Origin: JBDTDV01 sp039922875
Lineage (GTDB): Bacteria; Actinomycetota; Actinomycetes; Actinomycetales; Microbacteriaceae
Assembly: GCA_039922875.1 (NCBI GenBank)
Contig: JBDTDV010000068.1
Span: forward strand, 1 to 45,606
DNA length: 45,606 nucleotides
Direction of reading: 5' to 3'
The position numbers and the translations under genes were made by a program. Under the pieces are notes generated by a model. That model had not been told where the DNA came from, ran no database searches, and saw only the letters and a program-made list of their open reading frames with translations. Shown here in pieces: positions 1-7,804 of the stretch (positions are counted from its first letter, which is position 1; the number at the start of each line of letters is the position of its first letter).

Positions 1-325
1 TCGCAAGGCCCGCGAGCAGTGGAATCCAGCCGAGACTGTCAACCGACACGCTCCCAGCGGATGCTGCGGGCCGCAGTAGCACCGAAATCGCGAGCGAACT
101 GCCGGCGGGGGCATTCCACACCCGGCCGAGCCGCCCGCGCCCACTGCGCTGGTCATCGGTGACGATCACCGACAGGTCGGGCCAGGATGCGGCATCCGCA
201 CCGGTCGCCGCCAGGACGAGATCGTCGTTTGTCGAACCGGCGTGCGCGAGCACGAGAAGGCGCGGAACGAGGGCACTGCTCAGCGGGCACGTGCTCGGCG
301 GATTCTGGCTCGGCGGAAGTTGCAT
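1..325 (-). CDS. birA: Biotin--protein ligase, N-terminal part (runs off the window)
   Basis: Partial gene; about 108 codons are visible and the 3' part lies beyond position 1. BirA makes biotinyl-AMP and transfers biotin to the BCCP lysine of acyl-CoA carboxylases, here most likely AccA3 about 13 kb away. The translation shows the family signature GSTND near residue 30 and the ATP/biotin loop DDQRSGRGRLGRVWNAP near residues 53-69, followed by GSSLAISVLLRP. There is no N-terminal helix-turn-helix, so it is the monofunctional ligase usual in actinobacteria, not the E. coli-type repressor. Start chosen at the ATG at 325; a GACAAT hexamer ends 6 nt upstream, so the message may be leaderless. It is divergent from accD, as in M. 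tuberculosis Rv3279c/Rv3280. Confidence 0.88.
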   Translation of the reverse strand, partial: MQLPPSQNPPSTCPLSSALVPRLLVLAHAGSTNDDLVLAATGADAASWPDLSVIVTDDQRSGRGRLGRVWNAPAGSSLAISVLLRPAASAGSVSVDSLGWIPLLAGLA

Positions 326-366
326 ACCCACATTGTCCCCTCGCCCGCACCGCTCCGCTCCCGCCC

Positions 367-449
367 TGTCCAAAACGACGGACAAAAGCCGCGACTGGTC
401 GGATGGAGCACGGCCGTGGGGCGTATCGCGCAGAAGCTCCGTCGTTTTG
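367..449. promoter_or_regulatory. Paired inverted-repeat sites between birA and accD
   Basis: The 251-bp divergent birA-accD gap holds CAAAACGACGGA at 371-382 and its exact reverse complement TCCGTCGTTTTG at 438-449, 55 bp apart. The left copy also lies in a smaller palindrome, TGTCC (367-371) / GGACA (380-384) with an 8-bp spacer. This looks like a pair of binding sites for a regulator of fatty-acid carboxylation genes. The regulator is not identifiable from the window. BirA itself is unlikely because it lacks a DNA-binding domain. Confidence 0.4.
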
Positions 450-563
450 AACACGAACAGGGAACGGGACGCGCAGGCGAACAGACTCGCCGCACATCGG
501 GCACCAACGGCAGAGCTCAGGTTTGTGCGATTCCGTCAAGGGGTTGGCGTGGATGCCTGCCGG

Positions 564-569
564 TAGAGT
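564..569 (+). promoter_or_regulatory. -10-like TAGAGT for leaderless accD mRNA
   Basis: TAGAGT ends 7 nt before the GTG start of accD and no purine-rich ribosome site lies between. This is the geometry expected if transcription starts at the start codon. No convincing -35 element is seen. Confidence 0.5.
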
Positions 570-576
570 GAACGGC

Positions 577-2181
577 GTGACGGAGAACGAATCAACGGTG
601 CGCGAGAATCTCGCCACAACGGCAGGGAAGCTCGCCGATCTCAAGGCCCGCTATCACGAAGCCGTGACCGCAAGCGGGCTGGCCGCCATCGACAAGCAGC
701 ACGCCAAAGGAAAGATGACGGCGCGCGAGCGCATTGATCTGCTGCTGGACCCCGGCTCGTTCGTCGAGTTCGACGAGTTCATCCGGCACCGCACCACAGC
801 GTTCGGAATGGATGCGAAGCGGCCATACGGTGACGCCGTTGTCACCGGCATCGGCACGATCCACGGCCGCAACGTCGCCGTCTACTCACAGGACTTCACC
901 ATCTTCGGCGGTTCGCTCGGTGAGGTCGCCGGCGAGAAGATCATCAAGGTGATGGACCACGCTCTGAAGACCGGGGTGCCGATCTTCGGCATCCTCGATT
1001 CGGGCGGCGCACGCATCCAGGAAGGTGTGATCGCGCTCGGTAAGTACGGCGAGATCTTCCGCAAGAACACCGCCGCCAGCGGGGTCATCCCGCAGATCTC
1101 GCTCATCATGGGTCCCGCAGCAGGCGGCGCCGTGTACTCCCCCGCGCTGACCGACTTTGTGATCATGGTCGACAAGACGAGCCAGATGTTCGTCACCGGC
1201 CCCGATGTCATCAAGACGGTCACCGGCGAAGACGTCGGCATGGAGGAGCTCGGCGGCGCGCTCACCCACAACAAGATCTCCGGTGTCAGCCACTATTTGG
1301 CCAGCGACGAACCGGATGCGCTCGACTTCGCCCGCACCCTGATCAGCTTCCTGCCCGACAACAACCTCGCGGAACTGCCGGTGTACGAGACCGAGGCCCA
1401 GCTTGAGATCACGGATGCCGACCGCAAACTCAACGAGATCATCCCGGACTCGCCGAACCAGCCGTACGACGTGATCACGATTATCGAACACCTCGTCGAC
1501 GAAGGCGACTTCCTCGAGGTGCAACCGCTGTTCGCCCCGAACATCGTGATCGGCTTCGCGCGGGTCGAAGGCCACTCGATCGGCATCATCGCCAACCAGC
1601 CGAACGCGATGGCCGGCACGCTGAACATCGACGCCGGCGAGAAGTCAGCCCGCTTCGTGCGGTTCTGCGACGCGTTCTCCATTCCGATCCTCACCCTCGT
1701 GGATGTCCCGGGCTACCTGCCCGGCACCGACCAGGAGTGGACCGGCGTCATCCGTCGGGGCGCGAAACTGCTCTACGCGTACGCGGAGGCGACCGTGCCG
1801 CTGGTCACGGTGATCACCCGTAAGGCCTACGGCGGTGCCTACATCGTCATGGGATCCAAGCAGCTGGGCGCAGACATCAACTTGGCCTGGCCGACCGCTG
1901 AGATCGCCGTTATGGGCGGTCAGGGCGCCGTCAACATCCTCTACCGCGGCGAGATCAAACGCGCGGAGGAGGCCGGTGAGGACGTCGCCGCCGTGCGCAC
2001 ACGACTCGCCAACGAGTACACCTACAACGTCGCCAGCCCGTTCCTCGCGGCCGAACGCGGCGAATTGGACGGCGTGATCGAGCCGGCCGCCACCCGGGTC
2101 GCTGTCACCAAGGCGCTGCGCGCGCTGCGCACCAAACGCGCCACCCCGCTGCCGAAGAAGCACGGCAACATCCCGCTGTAG
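577..2181 (+). CDS. accD: Acyl-CoA carboxylase beta subunit (carboxyltransferase)
   Basis: The 534-aa carboxyltransferase moves CO2 from carboxybiotin on the alpha subunit to acetyl- or propionyl-CoA, giving malonyl- or methylmalonyl-CoA. It has the two crotonase-fold halves typical of AccD5/PccB: an N-half with GPAAGGA (oxyanion glycines near residues 179-184) preceded by LDSGGARIQEG, and a C-half with RKAYGGAYIVMG (glycines near 419-420) and PTAEIAVMGGQGAV. Length matches the family. The GTG at 577 is chosen because homologues begin close to here and a -10-like hexamer sits 7 nt upstream; in-frame starts from 523 would add 18 unconserved residues. It is divergent from birA. The usual accE-maf-accA3 followers are present but displaced downstream. 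Acetyl versus propionyl preference cannot be decided here. Confidence 0.95.
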   Translation: MTENESTVRENLATTAGKLADLKARYHEAVTASGLAAIDKQHAKGKMTARERIDLLLDPGSFVEFDEFIRHRTTAFGMDAKRPYGDAVVTGIGTIHGRNVAVYSQDFTIFGGSLGEVAGEKIIKVMDHALKTGVPIFGILDSGGARIQEGVIALGKYGEIFRKNTAASGVIPQISLIMGPAAGGAVYSPALTDFVIMVDKTSQMFVTGPDVIKTVTGEDVGMEELGGALTHNKISGVSHYLASDEPDALDFARTLISFLPDNNLAELPVYETEAQLEITDADRKLNEIIPDSPNQPYDVITIIEHLVDEGDFLEVQPLFAPNIVIGFARVEGHSIGIIANQPNAMAGTLNIDAGEKSARFVRFCDAFSIPILTLVDVPGYLPGTDQEWTGVIRRGAKLLYAYAEATVPLVTVITRKAYGGAYIVMGSKQLGADINLAWPTAEIAVMGGQGAVNILYRGEIKRAEEAGEDVAAVRTRLANEYTYNVASPFLAAERGELDGVIEPAATRVAVTKALRALRTKRATPLPKKHGNIPL

Positions 2182-2196
2182 CGTGCGCTGATTCAG

Positions 2197-4806
2197 CTAC
2201 TTGACCAGGGTGCGGACCAGGGCGAGGTACTCCCTCGGGGAGGCGTCCGGCAGATAGGCCTTGCCGATCGCGGTGCCGATCGTGGGCAGCGCCAGCGGGT
2301 CCGGGTATGCCATGTAGATGGTCGAATAGCTCGGGTTGAACTTGGCCTTGAACCGGAACAGCGACGAGAAACCGTAGGCCGGCTCCAAGGTACGGGCCAA
2401 GAAGTCAAGCAATCTGCTCATCACGGTGGCCTGCGCGGGAGCCTCCCCCGGTGCGGTCGGTGCCGTTGCCAGCGGGGCGCCGGAGAGGCTGAGCACCTCG
2501 ATGCCGTCGTCTTTCATGTGCAACGCGGCCGAGGCGATCAAAAACTCCATCACCCCGTTCATGCTGCCGTCCGCGCGGCGCATGAAGTCGATCGTCCAAC
2601 CGACAACCGCACCGTCGCGATAGCTCGGCAGCCAGCTCGTGATCGCCTGCATCTCGCCGGCCTGGTCCAGAGCGAGCATCAGCTTGACGTCGGGATCCTT
2701 CAGCTCTTCCATGGCGCCCAGCGTGAAGCCCATTTCCGGTAGCTCTTTCTCGGCAACCCACTGCTCGGAAATCGCATTGATCCGGTTGACCATGCTCAAC
2801 GGCAGTTCGTCCCAGGTCGTCCACTGCGTGGTCAAGCCCTCTTTGATCCCGCGGTTCAGCGCCTGACGGACCTTCTGCCACGGTTTGCCGACCAGGTCGA
2901 AGCCGATCGGGTGCATCAGGGTCTCCTCGCCGACAGACATGTACTGCCAGCCCATCTCGTCAAATACCGGCAGATACTCCGCGTGCACGCTGTAGAACAC
3001 CGGCATCCAGCTGTTCTCATCGCACCACTGCGCGAAGCCGCGGATCGTCTCCTCCGCCTTGTCCTTGGCGCAAACGGGATCGGACAGCGTGATCGCCACC
3101 CCGTTGATCACCCGATAGGCGACGGCTGCGGTGCCATCGCTTGTGAACCAGTACACGTTTCCCGGCCAGGTCGCCATGAAGCCGAGGGTGCCGCCGCCGC
3201 CTGCCTTGAGCAGAGAACGGATTCGTGCCTCATCACCCTCCGCGATGGCCACGCTCGTGGAGTGGATCAGCCGGATCGAAGCCAGGATGAAAACCGCCCA
3301 GAATGTCGGCCCGATCCATTGGAAGACGAATAGTGTCGCGTCATCGGTCGGGTAGAACGCCTGGCCGACGTTGCCCAGGAAGATCGAGGGCAAAAATCGG
3401 CGCGGAATGTCGGCGATCAACGCCGCCGGATCGGTTCCGCTGGGGATGAAGCTCTGCCGGTTCGACAACGCGATGACGACATCCGCAACGGCCAGCACGA
3501 CGAATGCGAGCACGACGCTCACCAGGAACTCGCCCAGCGCGCGGCGTGGCGCTTTCACTTGGAAGAATCGTCGGTTCACCCAGAGCAGGACGGCGATCCC
3601 CAGCGGTACGACGAACCCGGCTGCTCCCCAGACCACGTACTCCCAGAAGTCCCCTCGCAGTCGCTCGACGTCGGTCAGTGAGCCGAAGGCGAAGAAGCCG
3701 AGCACCGCCAGCAGGAGCTTCAGCCCGATCGCAAGCCACAGCGCGAAACGACGGCCGCGGCGCAGCCCGAGCGCGGCGACCAGCAGGAGAATCAGCGGCA
3801 TGAAGGTCAGCAGCAGTGGCCCGACACCGAAGAGGTTCAACTGCGCCAGTTGCTGGTCGCAGGCCTCGGACGCCTCGGCGGCGCACTTCTGAAGGATCTC
3901 CGCACCATCGGGAATACTGGCACGGAACAGGTCGCCGAGGTAGTAGAACACTCCGTTCTGAGATGCGGAAAACAGCGCCACCATCGGCCCGATTGCCGAG
4001 ACGGCGAGGATCGCCGCCAGTAACGTCCTGGTCTCGCTGTGCGAACTGCGCATCCATTTATGCGGCGTGCCGGATCGACGCAGAAGCACTCCCAGGCCGA
4101 GACCGGCGATCGCAGCGATCAGCCGGTACACGTTGTATGAATCTCCGTCGTAGAGCACGAACATCAGCAAGACCGCGAAGGTGATCACTCGGATCCGGCG
4201 ACGCCATAGACCGCTTGCAAACGCGCTCGCCGCCACCAGCGCCCCGGCGATCCCGGTCAACGGGTCCAGGGTGATATCCAATGTCGTTCCCGTTGCCCAC
4301 CACTCTTGGACGACATTTCCCAGTGCCTGCAGACTGACACCGATCAAAATTCCGACCACTCCGCTTACAACGAACGCCGCGATGGTGCGAACGGAACCCA
4401 TCAGCCGTTCGGCTATTCCCAGGAACAATAACGCGCAGACGACCCCGACAACTACCTGCAGTGGATCGGACGGGATGAACAACGCCGTCAGCGGCGACCA
4501 CCAGTGACCCAAACTGAAGATCGGAATGACTCCGGTACCCCAGGCAGCCTCCGTTTGGCTGGATTCCACGTTGAAGAAGGTGCCGACGAGAATCGCCGTC
4601 ACCACGATGACGACAGCGAGCACAACGCTCACCGGGGTGGACCAGAGAAAGCGCCAGATCCACCGCAGCGCAGCAGGCAACCGCCCCGACCGCTTCGCAC
4701 TCACCTGCCCCGGGCTCGCCTGCCCCGTATTTGCTTGCCCTGGGCTTGCTTGCCCCGGGCTTGCTTGCCCCGGGCCGGCAGTGACAGTCGCCTTGTTGTC
4801 GCCCAT
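2197..4806 (-). CDS. MprF-like membrane aminoacyl-phosphatidylglycerol synthase (DUF2156)
   Basis: An 869-aa membrane protein. Residues 1-35 are a soluble tail of GQASP-type pentapeptide repeats. About 35-530 contain many hydrophobic helices; the first set (HWWSPLTALFIPSD, then LFLGIAERLMGS) resembles a rhomboid fold but lacks the GxSG serine, so it would be non-proteolytic. About 535-869 form the DUF2156/LPG-synthase C domain with RQALNRGIKEGLT, GWTIDFMRR and RFKAKFNPSYSTIYMAYPD. Family members transfer an amino acid from aminoacyl-tRNA to phosphatidylglycerol or diacylglycerol, lowering surface negative charge and antimicrobial peptide sensitivity. The amino acid used is unknown. ATG at 4806 is chosen because AAGGG lies about 7 nt upstream; a TTG at 4812 is an alternative. 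It directly follows the esterase gene, so the two are probably one operon. Confidence 0.8.
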   Translation of the reverse strand: MGDNKATVTAGPGQASPGQASPGQANTGQASPGQVSAKRSGRLPAALRWIWRFLWSTPVSVVLAVVIVVTAILVGTFFNVESSQTEAAWGTGVIPIFSLGHWWSPLTALFIPSDPLQVVVGVVCALLFLGIAERLMGSVRTIAAFVVSGVVGILIGVSLQALGNVVQEWWATGTTLDITLDPLTGIAGALVAASAFASGLWRRRIRVITFAVLLMFVLYDGDSYNVYRLIAAIAGLGLGVLLRRSGTPHKWMRSSHSETRTLLAAILAVSAIGPMVALFSASQNGVFYYLGDLFRASIPDGAEILQKCAAEASEACDQQLAQLNLFGVGPLLLTFMPLILLLVAALGLRRGRRFALWLAIGLKLLLAVLGFFAFGSLTDVERLRGDFWEYVVWGAAGFVVPLGIAVLLWVNRRFFQVKAPRRALGEFLVSVVLAFVVLAVADVVIALSNRQSFIPSGTDPAALIADIPRRFLPSIFLGNVGQAFYPTDDATLFVFQWIGPTFWAVFILASIRLIHSTSVAIAEGDEARIRSLLKAGGGGTLGFMATWPGNVYWFTSDGTAAVAYRVINGVAITLSDPVCAKDKAEETIRGFAQWCDENSWMPVFYSVHAEYLPVFDEMGWQYMSVGEETLMHPIGFDLVGKPWQKVRQALNRGIKEGLTTQWTTWDELPLSMVNRINAISEQWVAEKELPEMGFTLGAMEELKDPDVKLMLALDQAGEMQAITSWLPSYRDGAVVGWTIDFMRRADGSMNGVMEFLIASAALHMKDDGIEVLSLSGAPLATAPTAPGEAPAQATVMSRLLDFLARTLEPAYGFSSLFRFKAKFNPSYSTIYMAYPDPLALPTIGTAIGKAYLPDASPREYLALVRTLVK
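4706..4775. repeat. 15-bp tandem repeat encoding GQASP units
   Basis: Four to five imperfect copies of TGCCCCGGGCTTGCT at 4706, 4721, 4736, 4751 and 4766. Read on the minus strand they encode the repeated pentapeptide near the N terminus of the MprF-like protein. The unit is a multiple of three, so copy-number change would keep the frame. Confidence 0.85.
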
Positions 4807-4808
4807 GA

Positions 4809-6107
4809 TCAACCCTTCGACAGCCCGAGCCGTGGGTACAAGATGTCGAACATCTTCTGAATCCCTCCGTTCACCGACAGCGCGACATGCTCACCGCCGG
4901 GAACCTCATAGTACGTAACGTCAACGCCAGCCGCCCTGGCCGCCTCTGCATCTCGTTTCACCCCGGGCATGAACGCGGCATCCAACGATCCGACGGTGAA
5001 CACTCCAACGGTATCCCCGAATTTCCCGGCGTTCGACGCAAAGATGTTCACCGGTTTGACCGCGTCGTATGCGGCCTGGTTGCCACCGAAGATGTCGGTC
5101 AGCGTGGCCTGCGCATCTTCGACGCCGGGATACTCGTCGCCGGACAGCACGCCGATGTTGCCCCAGGCCTTCGGATATTTCGCTGCGAAGTATGCGGCGC
5201 ATTCGCCGCCGTTGGAATACCCGGCTATGGTGCGATACTGCCGACCGTGCAGTGTTTTCAGGTTGCTGTCCGCCCAGTCGACCACGTCCTTGGTGATGAA
5301 GGTCTCGGCGTTGCCGAATTTCTCGGTGTCCAAGCACAGCGGATCATTCCCGGAGGGGCCGATCTGATCCGCCACGACCACGATCGGGGCCAAGCCGTCA
5401 TGGGCGGCGGCCATCGGATCGAGGACGGCAGCGACATACTGTGGATCCGGGGCGCCGGGGTAGCCCATCATCATGATCACCAGCGGTAGCGGCGGCGGGT
5501 CTTTCACTTGCGCGGCCGGCGGCAGGTAGATCCCGGCCGGGCGGGAGACGAAATGCGATTGGGTGGGCGGAATCACGACAGTGCCGACCTTGCCGGTCTT
5601 CGGCATGTCCGCCGGAGGCCTCCAGGTCTGCCACAACGGCCGGCTGGGATCAGCCGTCGGGCTGCTGGTCGGTTTGTGCACGTCGATGTGATGTGCGGAG
5701 TTGTACCCGAACAGCGAGCCCAGGGTCGGGTTCAAGCCGAAACCCGCGTTGATACCGAAGGTCGCGGTGATCAAGAACAGCACGATTGAGACCGCGGCGA
5801 TGGTCTTGCGCCACCAGCGCGATCGCCACAGGTTCGCTACGGCAAGACAGATGCCGGCGAAGGCTGCGGCAGTCCAGAGCAGGGTGGTTTCGTCCAGCGG
5901 TGCGCTGAAGAGGTTGGCGACATTCACCAGCCAAACGGTCCCGACCCCAAGGCCTATGCCCACCAGCATCGCGAGGGAGGCGGTCAGCAGCCACCGCGGA
6001 GACAGGCGACGGATCAGCAGGTAGCCGAACGCGATGACGCTCAGCGCACAAGATCCCCAGAAGACCGCTCCATCGACGATGTTCAGATCTTGCAGCCACT
6101 CGGGCAC
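4809..6107 (-). CDS. Membrane-anchored alpha/beta-hydrolase esterase
   Basis: A 432-aa protein with about four N-terminal membrane helices (roughly residues 12-120), then an esterase domain of the PF00756 (esterase D/mycolyltransferase-like) type. The nucleophile elbow is AGYSNGGECAAYF and the likely catalytic histidine is in GGEHVALSVNGG near the C terminus; the catalytic domain probably faces outside. The start is GTG at 6107 with AAGGGGAG about 7 nt upstream. The stop precedes the MprF-like ATG by only a few bases, so the pair is likely co-expressed. In Pseudomonas aeruginosa an alanyl-PG synthase (PA0920) is paired with a periplasmic alanyl-PG hydrolase (PA0919), also a membrane-anchored esterase. 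By analogy this enzyme may remove the amino acid that the neighbour adds. That role is inferred, and another exported ester hydrolase is possible. Confidence 0.75.
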   Translation of the reverse strand: MPEWLQDLNIVDGAVFWGSCALSVIAFGYLLIRRLSPRWLLTASLAMLVGIGLGVGTVWLVNVANLFSAPLDETTLLWTAAAFAGICLAVANLWRSRWWRKTIAAVSIVLFLITATFGINAGFGLNPTLGSLFGYNSAHHIDVHKPTSSPTADPSRPLWQTWRPPADMPKTGKVGTVVIPPTQSHFVSRPAGIYLPPAAQVKDPPPLPLVIMMMGYPGAPDPQYVAAVLDPMAAAHDGLAPIVVVADQIGPSGNDPLCLDTEKFGNAETFITKDVVDWADSNLKTLHGRQYRTIAGYSNGGECAAYFAAKYPKAWGNIGVLSGDEYPGVEDAQATLTDIFGGNQAAYDAVKPVNIFASNAGKFGDTVGVFTVGSLDAAFMPGVKRDAEAARAAGVDVTYYEVPGGEHVALSVNGGIQKMFDILYPRLGLSKG

Positions 6108-6162
6108 AGCGCTCCCCTTCCGCGATCAACACCCGCTGGTGCTGGAACGACATTCATTAATG

Positions 6163-6168
6163 TAGCCT
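6163..6168 (+). promoter_or_regulatory. -10-like TAGCCT for leaderless accE-like mRNA
   Basis: TAGCCT ends 6 nt before the ATG at 6175 and there is no Shine-Dalgarno sequence in between. This fits transcription starting at the A of ATG. Confidence 0.45.
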
Positions 6169-6174
6169 TTCGAC

Positions 6175-6429
6175 ATGGCACATACCGCCCGCACCCCCGA
6201 GGACTCCGTAATCGACATCCCCGTGGATATTGTCATCGAATCGGGGCGACTCACGGTGGCAGAGACGGCTGCACTGACAGCGGTACTCTCCGCCGCAGTA
6301 CGCGAGGAGTCATCCGAAACACCGGACCAACCGGCCACTATTGACGGTTGGGAGTCCAGCCGGCGACTCCCGCGGCGACCCATCACGCCAGGCGCCGGCG
6401 CCTGGCAGTCCTGGCTGGCTAACATATAG
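6175..6429 (+). CDS. accE: Acyl-CoA carboxylase epsilon subunit-like small protein
   Basis: An 84-aa protein. It starts with a short variable segment, then IESGRLTVAETAALTAVLSAA (helix typical of the epsilon subunit: GxLTxEExAALxAVL), and ends with WESSRRLPRRPITPGAGAW, matching the W-x5-R-x-P-x2-PGPGAW tail of actinobacterial AccE (PF13822). AccE bridges or stabilises the AccA3-AccD complex. In relatives accE lies directly after accD. Here the MprF-like/esterase pair, on the opposite strand, sits between them, so accE has its own promoter rather than translational coupling. The family call rests on the C-terminal pattern and locus, so some doubt remains. Confidence 0.65.
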   Translation: MAHTARTPEDSVIDIPVDIVIESGRLTVAETAALTAVLSAAVREESSETPDQPATIDGWESSRRLPRRPITPGAGAWQSWLANI

Positions 6430-6603
6430 ACCCGGCTGCGCGGATGCGACGCACGGGGGCGTGCGGACAGGTCGGTCCTCCTAAATGCCGACTTACGTAT
6501 TACGCACCGGACCGGCAGTATTAACAGTGCTAGGTGTACCTCTTTCTTGAGCTGCACCGCCAATCATTCGCTGACTAGGGTAAGCGGGCGAATGTGTTGG
6601 GGG

Positions 6604-6640
6604 CGAGTCAGGGCGATATTCGGGTTATCGCCCTGACTCG
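6604..6640. terminator. Perfect 15-bp hairpin, first of a pair in a convergent gap
   Basis: CGAGTCAGGGCGAT at 6604-6617 pairs exactly with ATCGCCCTGACTCG at 6627-6640, with one more A-T pair inside, leaving a 7-nt loop. It lies between the accE-like gene (plus) and the kinase-like gene (minus). There is no T-tract, so intrinsic termination is plausible but unproven. Confidence 0.6.
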
Positions 6641-6648
6641 GGGCTTAG

Positions 6649-6680
6649 GTGGAGGACCGGTTGGGCAACCGGTCCTCCAC
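6649..6680. terminator. Perfect 14-bp hairpin, second of a pair
   Basis: GTGGAGGACCGGTT at 6649-6662 pairs exactly with AACCGGTCCTCCAC at 6667-6680 around a GGGC tetraloop. On the minus strand it begins 5 nt after the TAA stop of the kinase-like gene, the normal place for a terminator. On the plus strand ACTTCTTAATTCT follows, a weak T-rich tail. With the hairpin at 6604-6640 it forms a bidirectional double terminator. Confidence 0.7.
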
Positions 6681-6685
6681 ACTTC

Positions 6686-7804
6686 TTAATTCTCGCTGTC
6701 CTGACGCGGGCTGTCCTGACGCGGGCTGTCCTGAAGCGGGCTGTCCTGACGCGGGATCTCCAGCCACAGTTCGACGTCTGCCTCTGACGCTTCGTCCGGG
6801 ACGACGTCCGGTGGGGTTTCCCCGATCAAGCCGACCACGGTGACCGCCACCCGCGAGTCGTCCGGGACGGTGCGGACGATGAGCTGCCCAGCTCGGCTGC
6901 CCCGGATCGCGCTCGCCAGGCGGCTCAACACCACGCGCTGGTAGGCAGGTTCGAGGTCGTCGATCCCGCCTTCATCGAGCATCGTCACGATAACGCCGCG
7001 GCGCCGGGCAGCCATCACCTCCCTGCGGATTTCATCATTGAGCAGCTGCCGACCGCGGATCTCGTCGCGGATAGCGCCCTCGACGAGTCGACATTCTTCG
7101 CGCTCACCCTCGCTCAGTTCACCGCCGGAATCGATCACCCTGGTCAACACCGGCGACGCCAGCTGCGCCGTCTGGCGCAGCCGAACCTGTCCCTCGGAAA
7201 TGTGCGCCTCCTGAGCGACCCGCCACTGGGTCGCCTCGCGTTCGGCCTGAGCGAATCGGTCCGCATCGCGCCCGGCCTTCACTAGCGCGTACACCAGTAC
7301 CTGCGCGATCCCAACCCAGGCGACGCTTCCGATCACCCCGAACGACGCCAGCGCCATCACGCTACCGGACCACAGCACGGTGTGGACGACAAGGAACCCG
7401 ACACCGATCCAGGCGATCGGCACCTGGCGCCGCGTCGCAGTAATCGTCATCAACGTGCCGACCGCCGCAACGTACCAGGTGGCATAGCCGTTGTTCACCA
7501 CGCTATCCAGCTGGCTGGCAACCAACACGGGCAGCGCTGCGCAGACCGCGAGGTTGAACGCTGCCAGCCAAATCGGCATCCGTGCCGGCATCCGGGTCGC
7601 GGTCCGGGATCTGCCTGGCCGCGCCGGCAGAGCCGCGCCTGCCGGCCATAGGCTGAGCAGCGTGGCCACCGCGTACAGCACCATTGCGACGATCACCGGC
7701 ATCGGCTGGGCCGGAATCGGCAGCGAGAATCCGGCCAGAAACAGGTGATAGGCGGAGAATAGCGCGGCCAGGGTGACCAGAAGCGCACGCGGGATCCAGA
7801 TCAT
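6686..7804 (-). CDS. Degenerate histidine-kinase-like membrane protein
   Basis: A 372-aa protein of unknown function, third gene of a regulator-kinase operon. Residues 1-190 hold about six membrane helices. The cytoplasmic part starts with an amphipathic stretch (DADRFAQAEREATQWRVAQE), then DEIRREVMAARRRGVIVTMLDEGG and a beta-rich segment resembling the dimer/ATPase region of a histidine kinase. No phospho-accepting H box and no N or G boxes are visible, so it is probably not an active kinase. The tail is a run of QDSPR repeats. ATG at 7804 is chosen because it overlaps the stop of the upstream kinase (ATGA), implying translational coupling; a GTG at 7828 is possible. It could be a regulatory partner of the adjacent kinase. 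Confidence 0.6.
   Translation of the reverse strand: MIWIPRALLVTLAALFSAYHLFLAGFSLPIPAQPMPVIVAMVLYAVATLLSLWPAGAALPARPGRSRTATRMPARMPIWLAAFNLAVCAALPVLVASQLDSVVNNGYATWYVAAVGTLMTITATRRQVPIAWIGVGFLVVHTVLWSGSVMALASFGVIGSVAWVGIAQVLVYALVKAGRDADRFAQAEREATQWRVAQEAHISEGQVRLRQTAQLASPVLTRVIDSGGELSEGEREECRLVEGAIRDEIRGRQLLNDEIRREVMAARRRGVIVTMLDEGGIDDLEPAYQRVVLSRLASAIRGSRAGQLIVRTVPDDSRVAVTVVGLIGETPPDVVPDEASEADVELWLEIPRQDSPLQDSPRQDSPRQDSEN
6696..6755. repeat. Four copies of a 15-bp tandem repeat
   Basis: CTGTCCTGACGCGGG occurs at 6696, 6711 and 6741, with one single-base variant at 6726. It encodes the QDSPR repeats at the C terminus of the kinase-like protein. The high identity between copies points to recent slippage. 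Confidence 0.9.

Noticed and set aside
153..644. 163-codon minus-strand frame over the birA start and the birA-accD gap
   Set aside because: It is out of frame with the recognisable BirA protein and crosses the accD start. The BirA frame shows the true family motifs.
6430..6600. Non-coding stretch after the accE-like gene
   Set aside because: Searched for a further small gene or RNA; only loose promoter-like hexamers were seen, none with a downstream reading frame.
6592..6636. 14-codon frame starting at ATG 6592 and ending inside the first hairpin, like a leader peptide
   Set aside because: No gene follows on the plus strand for it to control, and it has no convincing ribosome site.
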